In this document: in pieces, positions 25,769 to 34,061 of the stretch
Position numbering within the stretch: position 1 is the stretch's first letter
How the letters are laid out: each line of letters begins with the position of its first letter
Assembly (NCBI GenBank): GCA_964652195.1
Contig: CAZZBB010000085.1
Span: 1 to 64,000, forward strand
Reading direction: 5' to 3'
From: MSPOR6 sp964652195
Lineage (GTDB): Bacteria; Poribacteria; WGA-4E; WGA-3G
Length of the DNA: 64,000 nt
Position numbers and translations under genes: made by a program
The notes under the pieces: model-generated
Told to the model about the DNA's origin: nothing
The model's database searches: none
The model's input: the letters and a program-made list of their open reading frames with translations, nothing else

Positions 25769-26437
25769 ATGAGAAATAAGAAGTATTGGGGGATCGCTAC
25801 CCTCATTCTATTACTCGGTATTACCGGTGTGTTCTTGTTTATGAAAGAACGCGCTGAATTTCAGCAACTCAAAGAAGAGTTAGCTGAATCGAATAAACTA
25901 TTGGAAGAGCAGAATAAGGATAAAACCGAACAACCGCCAATCGCGAGAGAAGGCTTCAAGATGGTGCCGCATGGCGACCATTGGCATGAAGTGCCGATTG
26001 ACGCACCTGATGTGTGGCAAGAGGGAACGCCTGAGCCTGTTGTTGAGATGTCTGATGATACCACGCAGTCTAAACCTGTCACACCGGATTTATCTGTCGC
26101 AGGGGAGGTGGAGATTACACAACTACCACAACTGCCAGCAGATATTGACCCTGATGATATTCCACCTTTTTATAGTGCAGGCGACAATGGAAAGAAGTTT
26201 CACTACAATCGCCCGCTCACCTCTGAAGAACGCGAGATGTATTATACATTGAAAGCTGATCCTATGTATAAAAGCTCACCTCCTGCGGGGATCAAAATGT
26301 CGGCTATCATCTTGGTGCGTCAGAAAAGAAAAGCAGCAGGCGCGTTAGACCATATTGTTCCAGGGATTATAGATGGTTCGTTGACACGTGCGGAAGCACT
26401 GGCATTAATAGCAGAATTTCATGAGATGTCTCGCTAA
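25769..26437 (+). CDS. Membrane-anchored protein with HGDHWHEVP motif (locus B, gene 2)
   Basis: 222 residues. N-terminal anchor MRNKKYWGIATLILLLGITGVFLF, then a short coiled coil (EFQQLKEELAESNKLLEEQNK, about 30-50), then GFKMVPHGDHWHEVPIDAP with the three His at 68, 71 and 73. A Pro/Asp-rich linker leads to a helical C-terminal domain with YNRPLTSEEREMYYTL. TAAGGAG precedes the start. It is a paralog of the proteins at 266, 2498 and 22565. Codon choice looks a little more GC-rich than in locus A. Zinc or other metal binding is inferred from the His cluster only. Confidence 0.75.
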   Translation: MRNKKYWGIATLILLLGITGVFLFMKERAEFQQLKEELAESNKLLEEQNKDKTEQPPIAREGFKMVPHGDHWHEVPIDAPDVWQEGTPEPVVEMSDDTTQSKPVTPDLSVAGEVEITQLPQLPADIDPDDIPPFYSAGDNGKKFHYNRPLTSEEREMYYTLKADPMYKSSPPAGIKMSAIILVRQKRKAAGALDHIVPGIIDGSLTRAEALALIAEFHEMSR

Positions 26438-26451
26438 AAGGGGTTTGAATA

Positions 26452-27978
26452 ATGAAAAATAAATTGTTTATCAGGTTTTTCGCAACTTTTTTTATTTTCG
26501 GATTTATTTCTTTCGTATGTCCTATAATATCCTTTTCCCATGATATTGAGAAAGGCGTAAATGATACGGTGTATTGGGCGAATGATGCTTATGGTAAATT
26601 TGATACTGAAAAAGATGACTATATAATCTATTATGCCGATCTAATTGTGTTAGAAGCAGAACGTGCTGCATTAACTGTTTCGTACAACTCAAATAAGTCT
26701 ACAATGAGAAAAGAGGCGGCCAAGTTAGCAAGTGACGCGATTCCCACGAGTTTTGCTATATGGGGGAACATTAAAGAGACAGCTACGAACGCATCGATAA
26801 TAGTAATTACTGCTTCCGACGATCTGGATTTGAAAAAGGCATTGGTAAAAAAGACGATTGAAATTCAGAAGAAAAAAGTTGATATTGCTGCACAATTGGA
26901 GTTGGTTGATGATACCTATGATCATTATATTGCTCATGTGGATGCGTATAATAAATCTAAATGGAACTCACCGACAACGAAATCAGATGACATGACACCG
27001 ACAAAGAAAGGTAAAATAGTAAAGGATGAAATTGGCGTTGATACTAATCTATCGGTGAAGTGTAGTAATCCAAAGTGTAATACGGTGTATACAGTCGGCA
27101 ATGTTCATCCAGCCAATTCTGTGAAAAAGATAACCCTTGATAATGTTATAGGCTTATCAGAAGGACATCATTTGGTGTCGTGTCAATATGGACATGCTAT
27201 CTGGATGGGTGATTTTTCGAATGTAAGTAATCAAAAGGAATTGCGCGCACCAGATCCCTATTGGGATTGCCCTAATGATCCTGGTGAATGTCCCAAAATC
27301 ATATATCATAAAGAGCCGTGTCGGGGAGGATGTGGAACGCACTTTGCAAGGGAAGTAGGAAGCCCATGGGCTGCGGACTATTCACATAGAACCGACTGTA
27401 ATGAGCGAATCCCTGAGTCCTATGTAAAATTATTTGGGAAGAGCAATAAACTGGTTGACTGTCCAGGACGCTATTATAATTGCAATGGACAAACGAGTAG
27501 TACTTGCTATTATAGTAAGGCTCACGCTGATGGTGACGAGACAGCATCAACGCCGTCACCGCCTTCCACACCATCAACGCCGACTCCAACCCCAACTTAC
27601 CATGCGTGTGGTGTTCATGAGACGACTGTGGCTGGTGATCATTCGTTGCAAGCGAGTTGTAGCAAGACGGATAGTCATGGGCAATCTTGCACAGTGTCGG
27701 GTTTCTATGCGTGTGCATCGCATACATGCGTGTTTCCTACTGTTGTAGACAACACGCCGAATTGTTCTGCTTGTACCAATGGTTGTTCAAGCTGCCCTGT
27801 GACCTGTGCAGCGGGACATGTTTATGATCCCTCCAAGGCGAAGCAGGTAAGCAAGCACAAGACGCGCACGTGTAAATTCTGCAGTCAAACGTGGCAGAAG
27901 TGTGTAACTTCAGCTCCGAAATGTAGAGATCCTAAGCGTAAAAAGCAGAATAGAAGCTGTTGGGCAGCAGAAGATTAA
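26452..27978 (+). CDS. Secreted Cys/His-rich protein with conserved C-terminal module (locus B, gene 3)
   Basis: 508 residues. Signal peptide (about 1-29, ending ISFSHD), a helical domain (~35-170), a first Cys-rich region with zinc-ribbon-like spacing (KCSNPKCNTVYTVG at about 203, then CRGGCGTH), a Pro/Thr/Ser linker (~362-382), and a module at 383-508. This module is nearly identical to residues 169-316 of the locus A protein: YHACGVHETT, NCSACTNGCSSCPVTC, GHVYDPSKA, KTRTCKFCSQTW, CWAAED. It follows the anchored gene by 14 bases. The last ~190 bases of the gene and the downstream terminator are almost the same as in locus A. Function unknown; a disulfide-rich surface or sorting domain is possible. 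Confidence 0.8.
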   Translation: MKNKLFIRFFATFFIFGFISFVCPIISFSHDIEKGVNDTVYWANDAYGKFDTEKDDYIIYYADLIVLEAERAALTVSYNSNKSTMRKEAAKLASDAIPTSFAIWGNIKETATNASIIVITASDDLDLKKALVKKTIEIQKKKVDIAAQLELVDDTYDHYIAHVDAYNKSKWNSPTTKSDDMTPTKKGKIVKDEIGVDTNLSVKCSNPKCNTVYTVGNVHPANSVKKITLDNVIGLSEGHHLVSCQYGHAIWMGDFSNVSNQKELRAPDPYWDCPNDPGECPKIIYHKEPCRGGCGTHFAREVGSPWAADYSHRTDCNERIPESYVKLFGKSNKLVDCPGRYYNCNGQTSSTCYYSKAHADGDETASTPSPPSTPSTPTPTPTYHACGVHETTVAGDHSLQASCSKTDSHGQSCTVSGFYACASHTCVFPTVVDNTPNCSACTNGCSSCPVTCAAGHVYDPSKAKQVSKHKTRTCKFCSQTWQKCVTSAPKCRDPKRKKQNRSCWAAED

Positions 27979-28010
27979 CGTTGTCTACTTGACAGAACAT
28001 TAGTTTTTAC

Positions 28011-28041
28011 AGGCAGGTAGCTTTGGCTATCTGCCTTTTTC
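28011..28041 (+). terminator. Rho-independent terminator of locus B
   Basis: Stem 28011-28021 with 28026-28036, loop TTTG, then TTTT. It is preceded by a stretch after the stop codon that is identical to the one before the locus A terminator. Confidence 0.85.
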
Positions 28042-28052
28042 TTTTTTCCCAC

Positions 28053-28313
28053 CTATTCTTTCTCTTTTAGACTTTCTTTCATCCCTTTATTGATACATCT
28101 TTGTATGTATGCGAGTGTATCTAACCCTTCTTCTTCCAAACATTTCTGAAATTTCTCATCGTTGTAATATCCGAGTATTGTACGAAAAACTTTTCTGACG
28201 GCATAGGATGGCTGTGGGTTCTCTGATTGTGAGACGCAGTCGATGTGTTCAGCGAATTGTAGAGTTTTATTGTAGGTTGTATCTGGCAATGATATTTTTA
28301 CGGATTTTGACAT
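28053..28313 (-). CDS. Small protein, possible ribbon-helix-helix DNA-binding type
   Basis: 86 residues. The start SKSVKISLPDTTYNKTLQFAEHID is like the beta strand plus first helix of ribbon-helix-helix (CopG/Arc-like) proteins. The rest is helical and Lys/Glu-rich. ATG start at 28313 with only a weak ribosome-binding site. It sits divergent to the phage-like terminase genes, as small regulators often do. The family is uncertain. Confidence 0.5.
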   Translation of the reverse strand: MSKSVKISLPDTTYNKTLQFAEHIDCVSQSENPQPSYAVRKVFRTILGYYNDEKFQKCLEEEGLDTLAYIQRCINKGMKESLKEKE

Positions 28314-28551
28314 ACTACCATTATATTTTATTTTTGTTATGTTTAAAAGATGTGTATTCAGAATTATGGACGTGTTGGGTCTGAACGGGACTTTTTTTGT
28401 CCATAATTCTTTTTCAGGGTATTGCGCGTGATATTTGTTTTGGTTTAATCTATTTATTATACTACTATTCCGTTTGATGTGTCAATTGTTGCTAATTTTG
28501 AGTTAACGAAATGTATATCATTTCTTTTTATATTTTTCTATATTTTCTTTT

Positions 28552-29064
28552 ATGTTGGCTGAATCTGAGAAGTTAGATATTCCTCGTCATATTCCTCGTC
28601 TGAATGCGTTGCAGCTTGATTTTATTGAGTCTCATCTTGTGAAGGAGACGCCGTATCCTGTTATTCTTGAAGCGTTTAAGAGGGAGTTTCCTGATTTTGT
28701 TGAACCTTATTTATCTCGTATTGATGAGTTTGATGAGAACATAACGGATAGATTGCGTAATCATAAGAGCCGTAAGTTAGAGGATTTGCGAGCTGCGGCG
28801 AAGGAGTTGATTCCGATTGTTGATCCGATTTATCGTTTAAAATATCTGAACGATTTGATACATGAGCTTGTACCGGAGCGAGTTCTTGAGGAGGGTCAGC
28901 GTTATGTTTGTAATGTGGGTCATATTGTTAAGATTTTCCAGTTGATAGAGGTTATCTTCAAAAACATGTTAGGTGTAGACGAAGAGGAGATTAGACAAGC
29001 GATGTCGGATATACCGAAGCTTCGCGATTCTGATTTTTTTGGTAAGAAAGATGTTGATTCGTAG
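28552..29064 (+). CDS. Phage terminase small subunit-like protein
   Basis: 170 residues. The N-terminal LNALQLDFIESHLVKETPYPVILEAFKREFPDF has the helix-turn-helix look of small terminase subunits, which bind packaging sites on phage DNA. The rest is helical. The call relies on context: the next but one frame starts like a terminase large subunit (GFPEITLDNGF..., SFHN...KFRWMGGGVA). Base composition is distinct from neighbours, with frequent GTT/GAT and GAG codons, consistent with foreign origin. It overlaps the next gene by 14 bases. Confidence 0.5.
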   Translation: MLAESEKLDIPRHIPRLNALQLDFIESHLVKETPYPVILEAFKREFPDFVEPYLSRIDEFDENITDRLRNHKSRKLEDLRAAAKELIPIVDPIYRLKYLNDLIHELVPERVLEEGQRYVCNVGHIVKIFQLIEVIFKNMLGVDEEEIRQAMSDIPKLRDSDFFGKKDVDS

Positions 29065-29404
29065 TGTTCGTTCAGAGAAGTCGCAAATAGAGCGTGAGCT
29101 TAACGATCTGCATAGCAGTGAGGGTCATGCGAAGCTTGCGGAGGGTGAGAAGCTCCAAGCGGATGTGCAGGGCAGCCTGAGTGATTTGGTGCGCGAGCAT
29201 GGTGCGTTGACGGATGCTCAGATAACGGATTGGGAGGATGGTTTATCGGATCGTTATTCTTCGACGGTCGTATCTCGGAAAAACAGTTACAACCGTCGTC
29301 GTTATAAGGCGGTTGATGGTAAGTGGGTTGCGACATTTGATAGTGAAGAGTTGGGTGAGTTGCCGAAACCGAAATGTTTTCGTCCTTTGTTTGGGGGTCG
29401 TTAG
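29051..29404 (+). CDS. Phage-like hypothetical protein between terminase genes
   Basis: 117 residues from the ATG at 29051; the TTG at 29039 is an alternative. Charged, helical N-terminal half (SEKSQIERELNDLHSSEGHAKL), then a basic segment (SRKNSYNRRRYKAVDGKW). It overlaps the small-terminase-like gene by 14 bases and its stop is next to the GTG start of the following frame, so all three are translationally coupled. No family recognised. Confidence 0.5.
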   Translation: MLIRSVRSEKSQIERELNDLHSSEGHAKLAEGEKLQADVQGSLSDLVREHGALTDAQITDWEDGLSDRYSSTVVSRKNSYNRRRYKAVDGKWVATFDSEELGELPKPKCFRPLFGGR

Positions 29405-30223
29405 GTGTCATTTTCTTTAGGGTTTCCTGAAATCACGCTTGACAATGGTTTTGTTTACCAAGACGAGATGAATGAGAAGCAGGTGAGTTTTCACAACTGT
29501 GCTGATAAGTTTCGTTGGATGGGTGGTGGTGTTGCTTACAATTTACGTAGTGAAGTAATTAGTGAGCTTGCAATGTATGGTGTCATTGCAAGAGGGGAAG
29601 ATGGTATGTGCGAAATAATCAATCCAATTTATTTATATTGCATTCTTCAAACCTTCAAGGCAATTGTAAATGGATTGGAAGAAGAGTACCTATCTGAGGG
29701 AAATAGCACAGGTTTTCTTGATTATCTCACTCCTGCAGGGAACATCGATATGAAGCCATTACTTGATAACTTCCGAGATTTCATTGGCCGCGCAGGCTTT
29801 AAAATTCTACAAGTTCCTGATACACCTCAAGAATCGGTTGGCAGACATCTCCTACTTGCTTATCTTGACCAATTTGTCAAAGTCATTGGTGGTTTTTTGC
29901 ACCTTGAGGTTCAAACTGGCAGAGGCAGGATGGACATCATTATAACCCACAACCAGCAAAAATATATCATTGAAACAAAGATTTGGAGAGGGGACAATCG
30001 TTATCAGGCAGGTAAGAAGCAGCTTGCTGCATATCTCAACACAGAAGGTGTGAAAGAGGGATACTACATTGTCTTTGATCATCGGGAAAATGCAGAACCG
30101 CGTGTAGAAACAGAAACAGTAGAGGGGTTGCAGATTCGGAGTTATGTTATTCCTGTATTGCAAGGGATGCCATCGGGAAGTCCGATTTGTGCAATACCCT
30201 CTGATGCTAATTTACCCCATTGA
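29405..30223 (+). CDS. Chimeric ORF: terminase large-subunit start fused to PD-(D/E)XK nuclease fragment
   Basis: 272 codons in one open frame. Residues 1-46 (to FRWMGGGVAY) look like the N-terminus of a phage terminase large subunit just before its Walker A loop. From about residue 47 (NLRSEVISELAMYGVIARGEDG) the sequence is instead the C-terminal part of an AAA-ATPase/nuclease protein, with the PD-(D/E)XK motif GRGRMDIIITHNQQKYIIETK. The nuclease part is almost identical to 24481-24900, but extends further upstream. The end is also altered: the last codons (ICAIPSDANLPH) come from another gene. Start GTG 29405. It is a recombination product; whether it is expressed is unknown. Confidence 0.75.
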   Translation: MSFSLGFPEITLDNGFVYQDEMNEKQVSFHNCADKFRWMGGGVAYNLRSEVISELAMYGVIARGEDGMCEIINPIYLYCILQTFKAIVNGLEEEYLSEGNSTGFLDYLTPAGNIDMKPLLDNFRDFIGRAGFKILQVPDTPQESVGRHLLLAYLDQFVKVIGGFLHLEVQTGRGRMDIIITHNQQKYIIETKIWRGDNRYQAGKKQLAAYLNTEGVKEGYYIVFDHRENAEPRVETETVEGLQIRSYVIPVLQGMPSGSPICAIPSDANLPH

Positions 30224-30423
30224 AATAGTCTTACCGATTGTCTTTTACTTATGAGCAGTGGAACAAACCTATCTAAACCCCATTTCGTAATTATTGCAAC
30301 AGCTGCCGCGAATATTCCAGTAGGATTACCAACAACAATTCCTGCAGCAGGACCAAACAGCTGGCTAAATAATTCCAATGCTGCATATTGTTTAGTGTTT
30401 TCTTCTGGTTTCATAAGTTCCAT
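30190..30423 (-). pseudogene. Membrane-associated hypothetical protein, truncated by the nuclease fragment
   Basis: From the ATG at 30423 the frame encodes MELMKPEENTKQYAALELFS, a Gly/Ala-rich hydrophobic region (FGPAAGIVVGNPTGIFAAAVAIITKWGL) and SKRQSVRLFQWGKLASEGIAQ. This layout resembles the start of a class of uncharacterised proteins with an N-terminal hydrophobic patch and an SxRxxxR...A helix. At about 30190 it runs into the nuclease fragment on the other strand, so its C-terminus is lost; the open frame continues to 30142 by chance. Confidence 0.55.
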
Positions 30424-30451
30424 TTCAGTCGCTCTATTACTATAGGTTGTC

Positions 30452-30577
30452 CTACACAAGTTTATTCACCATACCTGATCGGGAAAGCAATCCCTTCTTC
30501 TTAAGCATCGCCAACTTGGTTTCAAGATCGCACTTCGACTGCTTCCCACCGTGAATACTCGGTTCACCACAGAGCAT
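30452..30577 (-). CDS. Possible 41-residue ORF upstream of the truncated gene
   Basis: Frame MLCGEPSIHGGKQSKCDLETKLAMLKKKGLLSR... on the minus strand, starting at ATG 30577. Amino-acid composition is gene-like, but there is no ribosome-binding site and a stop lies just upstream. It may be the tail of a lost gene. Low confidence. The remaining bases up to 30832 show no feature. Confidence 0.2.
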   Translation of the reverse strand: MLCGEPSIHGGKQSKCDLETKLAMLKKKGLLSRSGMVNKLV

Positions 30578-30832
30578 CTCGCGGATACGATATTAAGAGG
30601 TTTTTCTTGCAAATCTTACCTTTTTCGTGTATCCTAATTTTAAACATTGTTGGTAGGGAATATGACCCGCTTTGTCTGCAGTGGTTACTTCCTAACCGAG
30701 TCGTGTCGGGAACTATGCTAATGCAAACCTATAAGCATAACACACCATAGTATATAGACCGAACTTGATGAGGTATTAACTAAGTAATCCTTATAGCCAA
30801 AGGATTGGTTAACAATCAAGGAGATGTTTGAT

Positions 30833-31150
30833 ATGGTTATTAATTGGGACGGTATAATAACCTATTTCATTTACAACGAAATGTTTGATGAAACTTATAC
30901 CGCACATATCCAAAAGAATGGAAAAGATTGGGAAGGATCAATCGTTGAACTACCCGAAATAGAATGTGTCGCCGAAACAGCGGAAGTTGTACAAGAAAAA
31001 TTGCCGGATATGCTTCATGATATTTTAGTTGCAAAAGAAGCAGCATGGGATCAACAAATCAAAGAAGATATGGAAGCGGGAAAACTTGCCCCCCTTATTC
31101 AGGAAGCTATTGAAGACTATAAAGCGGGTAGATGTACTAAGATTGTGTAA
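30833..31150 (+). CDS. Antitoxin of a RelE-type toxin-antitoxin pair
   Basis: 105 residues from the ATG at 30833, which has AAGGAG nine bases upstream; the ATG at 30824 is too close to it. The central part (TYTAHIQKNGKDWEGSIVELPEIECVAETAEVVQEKLPDMLHDIL) resembles HicB-type folds. The end (LAPLIQEAIEDYKAGRCTKI) is an amphipathic toxin-binding-like tail. It lies 8 bases before a RelE/ParE-family toxin, which is the usual antitoxin-first order. It should neutralise the toxin and repress the operon. Confidence 0.7.
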   Translation: MVINWDGIITYFIYNEMFDETYTAHIQKNGKDWEGSIVELPEIECVAETAEVVQEKLPDMLHDILVAKEAAWDQQIKEDMEAGKLAPLIQEAIEDYKAGRCTKIV

Positions 31151-31158
31151 CGTTAGGT

Positions 31159-31425
31159 ATGGAAAACTCGCAGTTCGAGCATATTAGAAATCAGAAGTTT
31201 ATAGCGTTGGTGCAAAAACTTCCGACAAATATGCAAAGACGTGCTGCTAAACAATTTCAAATTCTACAAGAAAACCCTCTGTATCCATCACTTCATTTGA
31301 AAAAAGTCTCTGATCTTTGGTCCTTGCGCATTACTAATGATTACAGATCTTTAGGTTATGTAGAAAATGGTACAATTATTTGGTTTTGGATTGGAAAACA
31401 TGATGAATATGAGCGGAGTATCTGA
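31159..31425 (+). CDS. RelE/ParE-family toxin
   Basis: 88 residues. The pattern ALVQKLPTNMQRRAAKQFQ, then LKKVSDLWSLRITNDYRSLGY and WFWIGKHDEYERSI is the compact RelE/ParE fold. It has the basic Arg/Lys residues and the terminal HDEYE seen in cytoplasmic mRNA-interferase-like members. It follows the antitoxin gene by 8 bases. Length is normal and the ORF intact. Confidence 0.85.
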   Translation: MENSQFEHIRNQKFIALVQKLPTNMQRRAAKQFQILQENPLYPSLHLKKVSDLWSLRITNDYRSLGYVENGTIIWFWIGKHDEYERSI

Positions 31426-31450
31426 TTATTTCTCCTTCCCTAATTAACAT

Positions 31451-32110
31451 CTATGATTTTGACTTTAATTCCCTTAATATTGCATCTACAACTTCATCCT
31501 CAATAGGTAAAGAGCTATAATAAACTGCCATCGCGTCCAATGGTATAACCTTATCTCCCCTTTCCAGTGGATGCAAACCTTCCCTTGCTTGGATCCAAGG
31601 GTCTTCCAGATGTGTAAGTTCAATAAGCCATTGAGCGGATTTATCCCCGTAGTAATTGAGCACTGCATCAACAGTCTCTTGTTGTTCCTGATTTAATAAA
31701 CGCGGGTTGCCAATTTCCACGGCACCTATTTCGTATCTCCCGCGATGATAATAGAACAGATCTCTAACAACTGGACCATTTGACCAAGCCTCAATATCTT
31801 CAATGAAGAGAGGTTTTTCATCCCACACCAATGACCACGCTTGACTGTAGTATACCAATTTTTGGAGTTTCATTGTACTCAATGCGCCCTTTTTCTTCAA
31901 AATGTAAGCAGCAACATCAAAAACACGAATTTCCGGTCTTGACTCAACCTCTTGAACTTGAATCTGTTCCCAAATTTCATCTTCTAATTCTTGAAATTCT
32001 GTGTCCAGATCGTAGTTTGGAGTATGGGTTTTTATTGGTTTCTTATTATAGGAGTCATCATCTGGAAATGTATCTTCAGGAACTATAATTGTATCATTCC
32101 ATTTGCTCAT
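31451..32110 (-). CDS. Panacea (DUF4065/SocA-like) domain protein
   Basis: 219 residues. After an acidic, flexible N-terminal ~60 residues comes a Panacea domain: VFDVAAYILKKKGALSTMKLQKLVYYSQAWSLVW, EAWSNGPVVRDLFYYHRG, then EDPWIQAREG. Panacea proteins neutralise diverse toxins in toxin-antitoxin systems or act as proteolytic adaptors (SocA). Its start overlaps the end of the gene at 32094-32759 by 17 bases, so the two form an operon in which the upstream product is the candidate partner. The long acidic extension is unusual. Confidence 0.85.
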   Translation of the reverse strand: MSKWNDTIIVPEDTFPDDDSYNKKPIKTHTPNYDLDTEFQELEDEIWEQIQVQEVESRPEIRVFDVAAYILKKKGALSTMKLQKLVYYSQAWSLVWDEKPLFIEDIEAWSNGPVVRDLFYYHRGRYEIGAVEIGNPRLLNQEQQETVDAVLNYYGDKSAQWLIELTHLEDPWIQAREGLHPLERGDKVIPLDAMAVYYSSLPIEDEVVDAILRELKSKS

Positions 32111-32759
32111 TCATTACTCCTTTTAACTCCAAATTATAGACTGAAACAATGAATTCTATTGCTTTTTCTTTCATTTTTAGGACAGAAGTTTCAGATATTT
32201 TTGTCTTGAATTCAGTTAAATCGCGTATATCGGTATGGAAATTTAGCTTAAAGGTAACTTTTTTATCCTTCAGTTCAATGGTTAAATTAAGAATCATCTC
32301 ATCCAATTCTAAACTTAGAGCATATTGTTGACTAATTAATGAAGCACCAAACCCTTCGATTTTTCCGAGATCTTTTGGACGTATGATTTTCTTTAATTCT
32401 TTACTAACTTCATTATCAGTGAAGACAAAGTTCATGCCAAATCCAGAAACCGGCGTATGTGGTAAATAATCAGCAAGTAGCAATGCAATTTCTTCTGTTT
32501 TTTTATAGTATTTGTCATTGTCTTCTATAGGACTAAGACTTAGCTTGTTACCTTGCAATTGAATTCTAACTTCTTTAGACGATACTCGTTGTGAGGCAAA
32601 CTGTGGATTAAAACCGTTGGGTAGTTCGGCTAAGATGTCAACCTTTAATTTTTCTTTTTCTCCATCAAACAAATATCTCCTAATCCAATTCGGATTAAAA
32701 ATATGTGCGTTCCAACCACCGACAATAACTAAAGCACTTGAGGAATGGTCTAATTTCAT
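32094..32759 (-). CDS. Uncharacterised partner of the Panacea protein (candidate toxin or effector)
   Basis: 221 residues from the ATG at 32759 with AAAGG eight bases upstream; a TTG at 32765 is less likely. Soluble alpha/beta protein with VIVGGWNAHIFNPNWIRRYLF near the start, VRIQLQGNKLSLSPIEDNDKYYKKTEEIALLLADYLPHTPVSGFGMNFVF in the middle, and alternating strands at the end. I recognise the general pattern from uncharacterised proteins but know no function. The 17-base overlap with a Panacea gene makes a toxin-antitoxin or related role plausible, unproven. Confidence 0.65.
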   Translation of the reverse strand: MKLDHSSSALVIVGGWNAHIFNPNWIRRYLFDGEKEKLKVDILAELPNGFNPQFASQRVSSKEVRIQLQGNKLSLSPIEDNDKYYKKTEEIALLLADYLPHTPVSGFGMNFVFTDNEVSKELKKIIRPKDLGKIEGFGASLISQQYALSLELDEMILNLTIELKDKKVTFKLNFHTDIRDLTEFKTKISETSVLKMKEKAIEFIVSVYNLELKGVMNEQME

Positions 32760-33028
32760 AAGCAATGCCTTTCAATGTTGCGCATAAGTAGTTTACAAGC
32801 GTTCGGTTAATCTTTGTCTGAAGACTAACATTCAATTTAATGAGGGATTTCCGTTAATTAACTTTTAGTAAATTAAATAATTGCTATATTGTGAATATTA
32901 TATAACAATTCACCACTACAGTCAATAGCAATTAGTAATTATGCAGTGGTATATAGTACACAAAGCGAATATCCTGGCATTCCAGTTCGTTCTCAAATAG
33001 TTATAATGATTTGAATCTTCATAGTATA

Positions 33029-33583
33029 TTAGGTGCGTTTCTTACGCGAGTAGAAAGCCTCCTCACCAAACAAATTCATCTGTCCACGCGTAATCCGATC
33101 AATGATCTGCTCCTGCGTCATTTCCTTACTGTTTTCATCAATATGCACAACAGGTAAGTTTTCATCAGTGAGGGTAGTACTGATGAGTTTAGTGCGATGG
33201 CAATGCTCCGGTTTCTCCTCAGCACACATAAGTGCAACACATTGCTGTTGCGAAAAAGCAGAACGAAGCCGTTCAATACCTCGCTGAAAGAATTCTGTCT
33301 CCTTTACCTTTTCGTAATCAACAATTCCGTTGACATAACAAGACGCATCATCAGGTTTCCCACCGAGTACGTCTCCCATATACACATACCGAATGCCGTG
33401 TTGTTCGAGTTCCTTCGCGAGCGGTTCTTTGGAGTATTCCTTCTTATAACCAGAATATGGCACTGATCGAACATCAATTACATATGTAATCTTGTATTGG
33501 TGAAGAATGTCAATAAACTCCGTCATAGAACGATTTCCGTAGCCTATTGTATAAATTGGGATGGTGTCTGTTTTCATATCCAT
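33029..33583 (-). CDS. DUF488 family protein
   Basis: 184 residues from the ATG at 33583; a TTG at 33607 is an alternative. It shows the family hallmarks: YTIGYGNRSMTEFIDIL at the start, VIDVRSVPYSGYKKEYSK, and CAEEKPEHCHRTKLIS near residue 140, with the conserved Cys/His. The biochemical role of DUF488 proteins is not established. It stands alone at the right side of the accessory island. Confidence 0.85.
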   Translation of the reverse strand: MDMKTDTIPIYTIGYGNRSMTEFIDILHQYKITYVIDVRSVPYSGYKKEYSKEPLAKELEQHGIRYVYMGDVLGGKPDDASCYVNGIVDYEKVKETEFFQRGIERLRSAFSQQQCVALMCAEEKPEHCHRTKLISTTLTDENLPVVHIDENSKEMTQEQIIDRITRGQMNLFGEEAFYSRKKRT

Positions 33584-34061
33584 AATAAGAAGATTATACC
33601 ATTTCAAATTGATCGTCTAAGATTAAGAGAAAATGCGTCGTAGTCGCGCAATTCAAGACGCTTATAACATTCAGAGATTAAGGAAAAACCTACAAAAGCA
33701 CAATGATACCTTATCTATTAGGAATAGATAATAGTTAAAAAAGGGGCTGTACCCCTTAATAAAACCATAAAATCGAGTTTCTTTTTCTAAGGTTTGCTAA
33801 CTCAATAATTGTATCAGAATCCATCAGGAAAAAGCAACTTCTAAACATAGGAATCCAGAGTTATTCAGTATTTATAGTGAACATTGAAAATAATAACACC
33901 AAACCTAACAAGGGGTGTGAAAGATCGGGGAGCGGAATCCCCTCCCACAGAAGAGAATATAAGAGTGGGGATCGGAATCCCCTCCCACAGAAGAGCATTA
34001 TGCTTAGATTAACGCTTATAGGTTAACTAAATTTATACGCCTATATGATACCTAAAGAACT
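33584..34061. other. 478-base intergenic region with two REP-like repeats
   Basis: The repeats at 33921-33950 and 33967-33990 are in minus orientation as direct copies 46 bases apart (GATCGG...AATCCCCTCCCACAGAAGAG). Nothing else recognised. Confidence 0.6.
33921..33990 (-). repeat. Two direct copies of the REP-like palindrome
   Basis: Both contain CGGAATCCCCTCCCACAG, the reverse complement of the element at 3109-3138. They stand just downstream of the stop of the glycosidase-like gene (which ends at 34062 on the minus strand). Confidence 0.75.
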
